In this document: one piece after another, positions 1 to 8,325 of the stretch
Layout of the letters: each line of letters opens with the position of its first letter
How positions within the stretch are numbered: position 1 is the stretch's first letter
Origin: WTKD01 sp965243525
GTDB lineage: Bacteria; Spirochaetota; Spirochaetia; WTKD01
DNA: 64,000 bases
NCBI GenBank assembly: GCA_965243525.1
Contig: OZ251568.1
Span: forward strand, 620,001 to 684,000
Reading direction: 5' to 3'
Notes under the pieces: generated by a model
Told to the model about the DNA's origin: nothing
Seen by the model: the letters and a program-made list of their open reading frames with translations, nothing else
Databases searched by the model: none
Program-made: the position numbers and the translations under genes

Positions 1-30
1 GTACTCTGTTTATATTCCATGGATATCCTA

Positions 31-1296
31 TTATGACCGGTATTCAGCATTAATCAAAACATATTCCTTCGATAGGTCAGATCCAAAAATAGATGCGCAC
101 TCAGTTCCCGCTGCAAGATCGATGTGTACGTGAATATGGCGGTTATCGCTGGGAAATCGTTCGTATGGGTCAAATTGAGAATCTTTAAAATACATTGATA
201 ATTTTTGTTCGATAGCATTGTTGAGAATTATTCTTTTATCAGCATAGACAAGTTCTCCTCCAATAACAACCTTCAGATTTTCAAGTGAACACCCATCGAC
301 TGCTGCCTTCCCAATCGCCATGAGAATCCTTCCAACATTGGGATCATTTCCATAGAGAGCGCTCTTCACCAGGGGTGAATTTGCCACTGAACGGGATATC
401 TTGCTTGCAAATTCGTATGATGGGGCACCAACGGTTTCAACCTTTATAACATGGCTCGTCCCTTCTCCATTTCGCACAATATTCATGGCCATGGTAGTCG
501 CCATACTGTGCAAGGTTGCTTCAAACTCTTTTGGATTTTTAGACTTGTACTGATTAGAGCTGAGGAAAACCACCATATCACTCGTACTCGTATCAGAATC
601 AACTGAAATTGCATTAAAACTGTCTTTTGAAATTCTTTCCAACATCGCCTGCATCTCGGCGCGAGAAAATGCGCAATCGGTGAAAATAAATGCAAGCATT
701 GTCGCCATATTTGGTTCAATCATTCCGGCACCTTTTGCCACCATGCAGATGCTGCTCCCATCATCAAACTGATGGCGCAATAATTTTGGATATCGATCAG
801 TGGTACAAATGGATTCAGCAAACATCAAGGCATCGTGCTGATTCTTCAGATCAATGGAATGTATATGGGAACAAATCTGTTGAATAGGCAAGCGCCAACC
901 AATGATTCCCGTGGAAACTGAGAGGCATTCTTCTGGGCGAGCTTGCACCGCGTGGGCAACTTCCTCGGTGATTGCCAAGGCATCGGCATATCCATTGGCC
1001 ACCAATACATTTGAAAGACAATTGTTCACATGCAATGCTCTCCACTGTTTTTCTTCCATGCGCTTACGTAACAACTGCACAGAAGCTCCGGGCAATGCAT
1101 TTTTCGTCGAGATTGACGCAAAGGAAGTCGTTGGTTCGTCGAGATATACAATACTGCCATCCATCCTATATGGTCGCCCCTGGGGTCGTTCTTCAGGAAC
1201 AAAGGACAAAAAATAGGATGTATAGGAAAAACCCTTTGGAAACTGCGATTGGCTTCGAAGATGGGTCAAGTATTCTTCTTCAGTTTGAAAGATCAT
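31..1296 (-). CDS. argJ: Glutamate N-acetyltransferase / amino-acid N-acetyltransferase
   Basis: ArgJ recycles the acetyl group from N-acetylornithine onto glutamate in cytoplasmic arginine synthesis. The 421 residues are close to the family norm. Residues 189-204 contain the self-cleavage region GMIEPNMATMLAFI; in the family the Thr of MATML (T199 here) becomes the N-terminal nucleophile of the beta chain. STGIIG (128-133) matches the oxyanion-hole segment and DSDTSTSDM matches the beta-chain signature. The usual VNSGNANA segment reads VNNCLSNV (from residue 90), an unusual divergence. A second arginine gene, argH, lies 32 kb away, so the pathway is scattered. The family is secure. Whether it also has N-acetylglutamate synthase activity cannot be read from sequence. 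Confidence 0.93.
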   Translation of the reverse strand: MIFQTEEEYLTHLRSQSQFPKGFSYTSYFLSFVPEERPQGRPYRMDGSIVYLDEPTTSFASISTKNALPGASVQLLRKRMEEKQWRALHVNNCLSNVLVANGYADALAITEEVAHAVQARPEECLSVSTGIIGWRLPIQQICSHIHSIDLKNQHDALMFAESICTTDRYPKLLRHQFDDGSSICMVAKGAGMIEPNMATMLAFIFTDCAFSRAEMQAMLERISKDSFNAISVDSDTSTSDMVVFLSSNQYKSKNPKEFEATLHSMATTMAMNIVRNGEGTSHVIKVETVGAPSYEFASKISRSVANSPLVKSALYGNDPNVGRILMAIGKAAVDGCSLENLKVVIGGELVYADKRIILNNAIEQKLSMYFKDSQFDPYERFPSDNRHIHVHIDLAAGTECASIFGSDLSKEYVLINAEYRS

Positions 1297-1451
1297 ACAT
1301 TAGTTATACTGCAAGAAGGCAACGAACTCAAGGATGTTGTTCTGTATAGTACAACCCGATCATACCACTAATGCACATACACTTTGTTGACTGTTCCTCA
1401 CAAGTATTCAATGTGATAATCAATAACAGCGATACCGACAGTATCTAATCT

Positions 1452-2219
1452 ATGGTATACTCTATCCAACCACAATCCAGTATGTGTGCAAGACCTATCA
1501 CAGCTCAGCTTATTGAAATCTATCAAAAGCAATCAGCAGCTCTAGAAACGCTTGATTATCACCCCTTCACCATGTACAACCCATTGGCCTATGCCTTTCA
1601 GCCATTTAAAAAATACATTGAACTTTGCGGTGAATCAGGTATTCGCGCCCTCTATCTCGGCATGAACCCTGGCCCCTGGGGAATGGCGCAGACCGGCGTT
1701 CCTTTCGGAGAAATTGAATCAGTTGTATCGTGGATGGGTATTCGTGGAGAGGTTGGCCTTCCACACAGGATATTAGAGAAACGGCCCATTCTGGGGTATG
1801 CGCTTAAGAGAAGAGAAGTAAGCGGAAAGCGCCTGTGGGGATTTTTTGCCGATCATTTTGAAACCGCAACCAGATTTTTTGCACATAACATCGTGTTAAA
1901 CTACTGCCCCCTGCTGTTTTTTGACAACAAGGCACGAAACATCACCCCTCCTACACTCCACAAAGCATTGCGCCTCCATGTAGAAGCCATATGCGACAGG
2001 ACCCTCCAAGACGTGCTAGATCTCTTAAAACCAAAATTCTGCATTGGAATCGGTGTATATGCCTACAATCGACTGCAGACCTCCATCAACTTAGAACAAG
2101 GCAGGTCCCTGCAAGCCATACCAGAAATACTGCGCATCCCCCACCCAAGCCCTGCAAATCCAAGTGCAAACAAAAACTGGGCAGATCAATGCACCAAGAT
2201 TCTCCATCACCTGTTGTAA
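1452..2219 (+). CDS. SMUG1-type uracil-DNA glycosylase
   Basis: Removes uracil and oxidised pyrimidines from DNA in base excision repair. Seen: motif 1 GMNPGPWGMAQTGVPFGE at residues 70-87 and motif 2 HPSPANPSANKNW near residue 231; both closely match the catalytic and intercalation loops of SMUG1. The 255-residue length fits the family. No Shine-Dalgarno sequence precedes the ATG at 1452. The gene stands alone between argJ (divergent) and the exported nuclease-like gene (convergent, 33 bp away). SMUG1 is better known from animals and scattered bacteria, so the family call is strong, while substrate range is family knowledge only. Confidence 0.93.
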   Translation: MVYSIQPQSSMCARPITAQLIEIYQKQSAALETLDYHPFTMYNPLAYAFQPFKKYIELCGESGIRALYLGMNPGPWGMAQTGVPFGEIESVVSWMGIRGEVGLPHRILEKRPILGYALKRREVSGKRLWGFFADHFETATRFFAHNIVLNYCPLLFFDNKARNITPPTLHKALRLHVEAICDRTLQDVLDLLKPKFCIGIGVYAYNRLQTSINLEQGRSLQAIPEILRIPHPSPANPSANKNWADQCTKILHHLL

Positions 2220-2252
2220 CTGCTCGCTCGATTGATCATCCAAAGAACCTCG

Positions 2253-3296
2253 CTAGTTGCGACGTAGCGAAACATATGCAGGAAAATGATCTGAATATCC
2301 CCGATTGTCCGGGTTGCGATGCCATGAAAGTGGTGCACCAGACGTATCGCTCATCCCCTCTGTATTCAGATAATCATACTCCTCCAGGCTAAACACCTCC
2401 ATCAGCGAGAGAGAAAGAAAAATCCCATCCAGCTTTTCCCAATGATTTCTATACAAATAGCTTCCCTGAGAACGCATGCTTAACGGTGAATAAAACAAAA
2501 CCGCAGGAACACCTACTTCACCTTCTTGATAGGCAAATCTCCCATCCATCACCGATTCCACATCGTGGACAAGCGGAATTCCCTGCCCATCCCAGGCATG
2601 TGGCAAAACAAAAGCCCGCCCATCATCGGTGAAATCTTCATTAAAATCACCAAGCAATATCATATGCCGTTTACCGGCTTGATGCAGCGTTTGCACTCGG
2701 GAGTACAGTAGATTTGCTTGTTCGTTACGTATTTTCTGAGAAGATTCCCCGCTGCGTTGTGATTTCCAGTGGTTAATGAAAAAAATCATATCGAGGTCAT
2801 TGTTTTGAATATGTAGTTCAAGAATTCCTCGAAGACCAGTGTGGAACTCAACTGAAACCGCATGGGTATAGACATCCACGATGGGGAATCGCGATATGCA
2901 CCCAAGTTGTATGGCAGAATGTGGAAAATTGCTCACCATCCTATAGGGATATTTTCTTGTCCCCAGCAATTCTTGTATATCCTGCACCACCTGATCGTTT
3001 TCAATCTCTTGAAGCGCAATTATATCTGGTTCAGCCGATTCTAGCACTTCTACTATCTTTGCTCGTTTTTGTTGATACAGAGAAAGGTTCCAATCGTCGC
3101 CAGGAACAAAGGACGAATATTCAGTGCCGTCGTGCGTGGTATCAAACAGGTTTTCTACATTGTACGTAAGGATGCTCAGTTCACCATGCTTAAAAATGTT
3201 CAATCCATCGCTCGTGCCTACGGCAATCGAACAAGAAAGCACCCCCAAGATCGCTATGGTGAGGATTATTACTGGCATGTATTGGCCACCATTCAT
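2253..3296 (-). CDS. Exported endonuclease/exonuclease/phosphatase-family protein, probable lipoprotein
   Basis: Member of the Mg-dependent EEP superfamily (DNase I, exonuclease III and inositol phosphatase fold). Seen: ILTYNVENLFD at the start of the fold, PDIIALQEIEN with the metal-binding Glu, FFINHWKSQ, ILLGDFNED with the Asp/Asn pair, and a C-terminal SDHFP. The N-terminus is hydrophobic and ends VLSC, a relaxed spirochaetal lipobox, so the protein is probably anchored outside the cytoplasm. A second in-frame ATG at 3278, preceded by GGTGG, may be the true start. The substrate (nucleic acid, lipid or sugar phosphate) is not determinable here. Confidence 0.8.
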   Translation of the reverse strand: MNGGQYMPVIILTIAILGVLSCSIAVGTSDGLNIFKHGELSILTYNVENLFDTTHDGTEYSSFVPGDDWNLSLYQQKRAKIVEVLESAEPDIIALQEIENDQVVQDIQELLGTRKYPYRMVSNFPHSAIQLGCISRFPIVDVYTHAVSVEFHTGLRGILELHIQNNDLDMIFFINHWKSQRSGESSQKIRNEQANLLYSRVQTLHQAGKRHMILLGDFNEDFTDDGRAFVLPHAWDGQGIPLVHDVESVMDGRFAYQEGEVGVPAVLFYSPLSMRSQGSYLYRNHWEKLDGIFLSLSLMEVFSLEEYDYLNTEGMSDTSGAPLSWHRNPDNRGYSDHFPAYVSLRRN

Positions 3297-3375
3297 GATT
3301 CACTATCCACAGTATATATGCATTATTTTTGCATACTGCGTTACCTTGCCAGAAAAATATCGCTATTTGCTATTT

Positions 3376-3969
3376 TCAGAGGTTCAGATCACTTCTTTTT
3401 TCTACAATGCGACTGATGAGTCCATATTCAAGCGCTTCTTCTGCATTCATCCAATAATCACGATCAGTGTCTTTGTGAACAGCATCAACGGTTTTGCCTG
3501 TTGCCTCAGCTATGATTGCGTTCAGTTTTTCTCTTGTTTTTTCAATTTCTTTTGCGTGGATTTCCAAATCCGTAGCGACTCCCTGAAAGCCGGTCAGTGG
3601 TTGATGTATAAGATAGCGAGAGTTCGGCAGGCCTAGGCGTTCTTCTTTTGCCCCTGTCAGCAATATCAAGGCCGCAGCACTGGCAATCAGCCCGATACCA
3701 ATCAGGTATACGCGGGGCGCAACAAATCGAATCATATCATAAATGGCAAATCCTGCATCGACATCACCGCCTGGCGAATCGATGAGCACTTCTATTGGTT
3801 TTTCTGTATCTTCTGTCTCAAGCAATAAGAGTTGGCGTACAACTCGCTCAGCAAGTCGTTTGTTTATCTCGCCTGAGATAATAATCGTGCGGGTTTTTAA
3901 CACTCGCTCAATCAAAAAATCGGTGTTGGTTGATCCTTCGGGTTCTCTGTCTTCATCTAAGCGTATCAT
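3376..3969 (-). CDS. clpP: ATP-dependent Clp protease proteolytic subunit
   Basis: Serine protease that forms the double-ring degradation chamber used with ClpC or ClpX. Seen: GLIASAAA with the nucleophilic Ser, YLIHQPL with the His and TDRDYW with the Asp. Counting from the ATG at 3969 these fall at S97, H122 and D171, the same numbers as mature E. coli ClpP, and this is why I chose that start over an upstream in-frame ATG at 4068 that would overlap era. Length is 197 residues. era starts 29 bp away in the opposite direction. A partner ATPase, clpC, lies near the right end of the window. No strong ribosome-binding site is visible. Confidence 0.95.
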   Translation of the reverse strand: MIRLDEDREPEGSTNTDFLIERVLKTRTIIISGEINKRLAERVVRQLLLLETEDTEKPIEVLIDSPGGDVDAGFAIYDMIRFVAPRVYLIGIGLIASAAALILLTGAKEERLGLPNSRYLIHQPLTGFQGVATDLEIHAKEIEKTREKLNAIIAEATGKTVDAVHKDTDRDYWMNAEEALEYGLISRIVEKRSDLNL

Positions 3970-3998
3970 AGTTGCTATAATAGGAGAAAGAAGGAGCA

Positions 3999-4904
3999 AT
4001 GCCAAGAAAAAAAATCCATTCGGGATATGTGAGCATAGTTGGACGGCCTTCAACGGGAAAATCAACATTTCTTAATGGTATTCTCCAACACAAGGTTTCG
4101 ATTGTCTCTCCCCATCCGCAATCAACTCGCAACCTCATTCGTGGGATATACAATACCGAAGATGCCCAATGCGTGTTCATCGATACTCCTGGATTCTATA
4201 CTTCCAAAAAAAAAGTGAACAAACGCCTGAGTTCTCTGTTGCATCAATCACTCGAAGGCATCGATCAGGTGTTGTATTTTGTAGACGCAACTCGTTCCAT
4301 GGGTGATGAAGATGCATGCATTCAAGATACATTAAAAAACAACCCTATCTTAACCACTGCGGTCATCAATAAATGCGATATCGCACAAAAATCAGACGTT
4401 ATTCAAAAACAGCAAATGCTTGAGTTCTTTCCTTGGATCAAATCTGTTTTCTGTATCAGTGCCACGACCCTCGAAGGAGTTCAAGCATTACTTGACTATA
4501 TCTGCACTGCACTGCCAATACACGAACCTTACTATCCCCGCGATGTCTACACTGATCAAGATCCCACGCTGCGTATCACCGAAGTCATTCGCCATGTCTG
4601 TTGGAAAAATTTGTCGCAAGAAATTCCCCATGCCCTCTATGTTGAGATTCAACACAGCGAAGTACACCGCAACGACAACAAGGATATCATTGCAGCAGAA
4701 CTTGACATTGTTATCTATGTTGAACAAAAAAGCCATATCCCCATTGTGGTCGGAAAAAAGGGAACAAAAATACGAACGCTTCGAGAATCAAGTGAAAAAT
4801 TGCTGACTGAAATATTTCCCTATCCCATCCAGCTCCATCTGCAATGTAAGCATGCTCCAAAATGGCGCACCGATCCCCAGGTTTTAAACGATACGATGTA
4901 TTAG
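3999..4904 (+). CDS. era: GTPase Era, ribosome assembly factor
   Basis: GTP-binding protein that chaperones 16S rRNA and 30S subunit maturation. Seen: P-loop GRPSTGKST (residues 15-23), switch region with STRNLIRG, DTPGF (G3), NKCD (G4), and a C-terminal KH domain with VVGKKGTKI. The 301-residue length is typical. An AAGGAG Shine-Dalgarno sits 5 nt upstream. It is divergent from clpP with a very short shared upstream region and convergent with rpiA 30 bp downstream. Confidence 0.97.
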   Translation: MPRKKIHSGYVSIVGRPSTGKSTFLNGILQHKVSIVSPHPQSTRNLIRGIYNTEDAQCVFIDTPGFYTSKKKVNKRLSSLLHQSLEGIDQVLYFVDATRSMGDEDACIQDTLKNNPILTTAVINKCDIAQKSDVIQKQQMLEFFPWIKSVFCISATTLEGVQALLDYICTALPIHEPYYPRDVYTDQDPTLRITEVIRHVCWKNLSQEIPHALYVEIQHSEVHRNDNKDIIAAELDIVIYVEQKSHIPIVVGKKGTKIRTLRESSEKLLTEIFPYPIQLHLQCKHAPKWRTDPQVLNDTMY

Positions 4905-4934
4905 ATTTACGTTCCTGCTGTTCTGCAAAAATGC

Positions 4935-5663
4935 TCAAAAGAGCACATCTTGCTTTTGAAACCCACCATCGCTATTCCAAATATACTGATAATTTCGTTC
5001 AACGAAGAGCCCATGGGCTAAGACATAGGGTTCCTGCGACAACTGCGCCGCCAATGCGCGAGCATCTGCAATATGGGTATAGTGCACATCGAGGATGTTG
5101 GCATTTTGTTCGGTGCGTGCTGGTCCCAAAATGCTGTTTGACTGTCGCAGAACAATGTTCTCCATTGAGCAGTTGAACAAGGCTGCCAAAGATCTCTGTG
5201 CTATGTCGGTTGCATAGGCGGGAACTTCAATTGGCAAAGGAAAGGAAATTGAATCAACCCTTTTTTCATTGGTAATACAGATAAGATAATCCTTGCTTGC
5301 CTGGGCAAGAATTTTTTCTCTGAGCAAGGCACCACCACCACCCTTGATCATAACTCCACGCGCGTCTATCTGGTCAGCTCCATCAATAGTAAGGTCAATC
5401 GGACAAGTTGTCTGAGAAAGTTGGTACAAAGGTGCAACCGGGATATTAAGCCGCAGACAGGCTTGCAAAGTGTCTGCACTGGTGAAAAAAAACCGGCATT
5501 TTTTCAGCGACGAAAGGCGAGTCGACAATAATTCAATCATCGCGAGCATGGTGCGCCCGGTGCCAAGGCCAATATGCATCCCATCATGGATATAGCGTTC
5601 AACCGCATAGGCCGCTAATGCATGACGTTGTGTAGGTTGCGTTGTTTTTTTGTCATCTGCCAT
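4935..5663 (-). CDS. rpiA: Ribose-5-phosphate isomerase A
   Basis: Interconverts ribose 5-phosphate and ribulose 5-phosphate in the pentose phosphate pathway. Seen: GLGTGRT phosphate loop near residue 33, DLTIDGADQID with the catalytic Asp, and KGGGGALLREKI with the catalytic Glu/Lys region. Length 242 residues. The start is 6 nt after the lysS stop, so the two are very likely cotranscribed and perhaps translationally coupled. The 3' end faces era. Confidence 0.95.
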   Translation of the reverse strand: MADDKKTTQPTQRHALAAYAVERYIHDGMHIGLGTGRTMLAMIELLSTRLSSLKKCRFFFTSADTLQACLRLNIPVAPLYQLSQTTCPIDLTIDGADQIDARGVMIKGGGGALLREKILAQASKDYLICITNEKRVDSISFPLPIEVPAYATDIAQRSLAALFNCSMENIVLRQSNSILGPARTEQNANILDVHYTHIADARALAAQLSQEPYVLAHGLFVERNYQYIWNSDGGFQKQDVLF

Positions 5664-5669
5664 AGCTGT

Positions 5670-7223
5670 TTACTCCTCTAGCAAAGATAAAATACGCTCT
5701 TTTCCAAGCAATACCATAAAGCCAGCAAGTCGAGGTCCCTGATCTCGTGTGATCAGATAGTTGTAGAGTCCGACACAGAGCTGTTTGACAGAAATATCGC
5801 AGTTCTCGCTGATGATCCTCAACAGTTCAGTGTATCGTTTTTCTGCCGGTTCATCGGCTTCCTGTTCAAGCATCCGAGCAAAGGCAGCCACTCCGGTGGT
5901 GATTTCCTCTGCCAGCGAAGAAACTGGATCTTGCAGATGACGAATAGCAAAAATGAACTCCTTGGGAGCATGTTCTCGTAACCAATGTATCGCGCAATGC
6001 ATGCGAGCTTCCAAAAATCGATGTTTTTTTGCATCAAGGTTCAGATGGCGAAAGAGCGCATCCACATCATAATCATAAATCTGCAACAAATTACAGAGAT
6101 GTCGAAACGGAATCGTATAGGGCAGCTCATTTGGGATTTCATCAATTTGGGATAGTTCCCAGATACGTCGCTCTTTTTTGCGGCGTTCCTCACTGCAAGA
6201 ATCAACACCACAAGCATATCGAGCACTTCGATCATAATCTTCATAGGATTTCAAGGTGTCCAAATCGAAGGAAACTGCAAACTCACTGTTTGGTCGCGAA
6301 CGAACAAATAGGTACCTGATGAGCTCTGGTTGATATACCTTGAGCACATCTTCTATAGCAATTACCAATCCTTGAGAAGAAGACATCTTTCCCCCAAGCC
6401 CCTTGATTCCAATGAAATCAAACTGAAATCCGAAAGGCCCCTCGCGTTCAAACACAGATTTTGCAATCGCACAACCCGTATCAAAACTTCCCCCCTTGGA
6501 AAAATGATCCTTGCCTGATGCCTCCATATCAACCGCAAAATAGCGCCACCGCATCGGCCAATCGATACGCCAGAGCAATTTGACGCGATCAGTTTTTCGA
6601 ATGTCCGCGATGGTGTATTCCCTGTCTGCAGTATGACAATGATATCGCAGAGTCCACTGTCCATCCCAATCCACAATCGTGGTGGCATCCTTTTCATCAA
6701 ACTCGCTATACACCGCCACTGGCCACCAATCTTTTGCCAACGGAGTTGTTCGCTGCGTATCAAGTATGGCACGTAACTCGTCACGTTTTTCCAAGGCAAG
6801 GCGAATCAAGGCAGCATATCGCGCATTGCGGTATTCTGTTGATTGATTGATATATTCCGGATCTATACCAAGCGTTTGCAAGATTTTTTCCACTGGGTGT
6901 TCGTGTGCCGCTGCATACGACGGATATCCTTCAACCGGCGAAGGAACAGCATCCAAGGGCTTTCTCAAATGCGTATGATAGGATTCGGGAACATGGGGAG
7001 GGATTTTCCGCAAAGCATCAAAATCATCCCAAATATGGATGTGTCGCACCTGTACTCCGCGGTCACGTAATGCTCGAACCACAATTTCAATGGTTATAAA
7101 TTCACGAAAATTGCCGAAATGTACGATTCCAGATGGCGTTATTCCTGAGGCACAAACGTATTGTGTCTGATTTGGTTTTCTTTTTAGCAATTGCTCTGCG
7201 TAAGTATCTGCCCAATGATGCAT
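5670..7223 (-). CDS. lysS: Lysyl-tRNA synthetase, class I
   Basis: Charges tRNA-Lys using the class I (archaeal-type) fold found in spirochaetes, instead of the class II enzyme of most bacteria. Seen: the HIGH-equivalent in GIVHFGNFRE near the N-terminus and GGKMSSSQG as the KMSKS loop, with the alpha-helical C-terminal anticodon domain behind it. I place the start at the ATG at 7223 (517 residues, beginning MHHWADTYAEQ). A longer reading to 7331 would add a non-conserved extension and overlap rlpA. It is followed at once by rpiA. Confidence 0.96.
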   Translation of the reverse strand: MHHWADTYAEQLLKRKPNQTQYVCASGITPSGIVHFGNFREFITIEIVVRALRDRGVQVRHIHIWDDFDALRKIPPHVPESYHTHLRKPLDAVPSPVEGYPSYAAAHEHPVEKILQTLGIDPEYINQSTEYRNARYAALIRLALEKRDELRAILDTQRTTPLAKDWWPVAVYSEFDEKDATTIVDWDGQWTLRYHCHTADREYTIADIRKTDRVKLLWRIDWPMRWRYFAVDMEASGKDHFSKGGSFDTGCAIAKSVFEREGPFGFQFDFIGIKGLGGKMSSSQGLVIAIEDVLKVYQPELIRYLFVRSRPNSEFAVSFDLDTLKSYEDYDRSARYACGVDSCSEERRKKERRIWELSQIDEIPNELPYTIPFRHLCNLLQIYDYDVDALFRHLNLDAKKHRFLEARMHCAIHWLREHAPKEFIFAIRHLQDPVSSLAEEITTGVAAFARMLEQEADEPAEKRYTELLRIISENCDISVKQLCVGLYNYLITRDQGPRLAGFMVLLGKERILSLLEE

Positions 7224-7307
7224 GTATCTAATAGTAAACGATGTAAAATACTTTAGAAAGCACATAAAACGATGCAGACTGAATGCAGATATTCCGAAAT
7301 TGAAAAT

Positions 7308-8045
7308 ATGAAACAGCAGTATTTTCGTCATCTGCGGATCATTTTTCCTCTATTGATAGTGTTTACAACGATTCTTAATGGACAGGAACTATCCCTGCAT
7401 GATGGATCAGAAACAAACGAGCATAGGCAAGGATCCGAATTGCTATCTCCAAGTGAAACCGAACTCTCTGAGCTGATCATTCATGCGAATCAGGAATCAT
7501 TGGGGCAAGCCCATGAATTGACAGGCATTGCATCGTGGTATGGCAGCAAATTCCAGGGGCGAGAAACAGCAAATGGTGAATTTTTTGATACCAATGCCCT
7601 GACTGCTGCCCATAAGACATTGCCCTTTGGAAGCATCGTTGCGGTCACAAACCTGGAAAACAACAAGATTATCGAAGTGAGAATCAATGATCGCGGTCCC
7701 TTTGTTGAAAATCGCATCATAGACCTCAGTCGTGCCGCTGCCACTGCGCTTGATTTCACCCATAAGGGAATAGCACAGGTTTCGCTCCGCATTGTCAGCT
7801 TTCCACCTGAAGCACATTATGTAACACTTCAGATATCTGCATTTTCAGATCAAAGCAATGCTCTTGCACTGCAAACTGAACTAACCGCAAAGGGAATCGA
7901 TGTAGACATTCTCCAATCATCCAACAAAAAAATCTATCGGGTGAGCATCGAAAAGCTAGCCAAGGAAGACCTTGAAAAAACAAGAATCCTGCTTGCAAAA
8001 ATTGGATACACAACTCCATTGGTAAAACCGTATCAAGAAAATTAA
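7308..8045 (+). CDS. rlpA: RlpA-like septal/peptidoglycan protein with SPOR domain
   Basis: RlpA proteins are envelope lytic transglycosylases, or peptidoglycan binders, that act at the septum on denuded glycan. Seen: N-terminal hydrophobic signal (LRIIFPLLIVFTTILNG), a double-psi beta-barrel domain starting GIASWYGSKFQGRETANGE and containing NDRGPF and DLSRAAA, then a SPOR-type domain of about 75 residues (YVTLQISAFSD onward). No clear lipobox is visible, so it may be secreted rather than lipidated. An earlier ATG at 7272 is possible; I prefer 7308 because it begins the signal peptide. Catalytic activity is assumed from the family. Confidence 0.88.
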   Translation: MKQQYFRHLRIIFPLLIVFTTILNGQELSLHDGSETNEHRQGSELLSPSETELSELIIHANQESLGQAHELTGIASWYGSKFQGRETANGEFFDTNALTAAHKTLPFGSIVAVTNLENNKIIEVRINDRGPFVENRIIDLSRAAATALDFTHKGIAQVSLRIVSFPPEAHYVTLQISAFSDQSNALALQTELTAKGIDVDILQSSNKKIYRVSIEKLAKEDLEKTRILLAKIGYTTPLVKPYQEN

Positions 8046-8177
8046 GTCTAGAGAGCATTTTTCATAGATTTAACCGCTCCGCCTGATTCATCAGATGTAG
8101 TGTGCTCCGCCAGAGATCATCAGCAAGCCATCAGCAAAACCAACCACGAGGTCAATTTCCAACTCGCAACGCTTAGA

Positions 8178-8206
8178 TTGCTTCTTTCTCTTTTCTTCAG
8201 TACAAT
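8178..8206 (+). promoter_or_regulatory. Sigma-70-type promoter of the CAU tRNA
   Basis: TTGCTT (8178-8183), a 17-nt spacer, and TACAAT (8201-8206), 8 nt before the tRNA 5' end. Spacing is ideal and the position fits a tRNA transcript. Not experimentally supported. Confidence 0.7.
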
Positions 8207-8214
8207 ACCGCATT

Positions 8215-8288
8215 GGGCCTATAGCTCAGTTGGTTAGAGCAACGGACTCATAATCCGTGGGTCCCAGGTTCAAGTCCTGGTGGGCCCA
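8215..8288 (+). tRNA. tRNA with CAU anticodon (tRNA-Ile2 or elongator Met)
   Basis: A full cloverleaf is readable: acceptor GGGCCTA pairs with TGGGCCC (one G-U), D stem GCTC/GAGC, anticodon arm ACGGA-CTCATAA-TCCGT, and T arm CCAGG-TTCAAGT-CCTGG. The anticodon is CAU. It is not the initiator, because the anticodon stem lacks three consecutive G-C pairs and position 1:72 is paired. The GACTCATAATC context resembles the TilS-modified isoleucine tRNA, which is my favoured reading. The 3' CCA is not encoded and must be added by nucleotidyltransferase. Confidence 0.93.
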
Positions 8289-8325
8289 TCCATTCTGTGT
8301 TAACGTTTTTACACAAATGATTGAG

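Noticed and set aside
3124..3636. Open frame of 170 codons on the plus strand
   Set aside because: Antisense to clpP and the exported nuclease-like gene, low-complexity aromatic content, and no ribosome-binding site.
8215..8288. Initiator tRNA assignment
   Set aside because: Anticodon-stem G-C triplet absent and position 1:72 paired; the initiator is the tRNA at 36239-36310.
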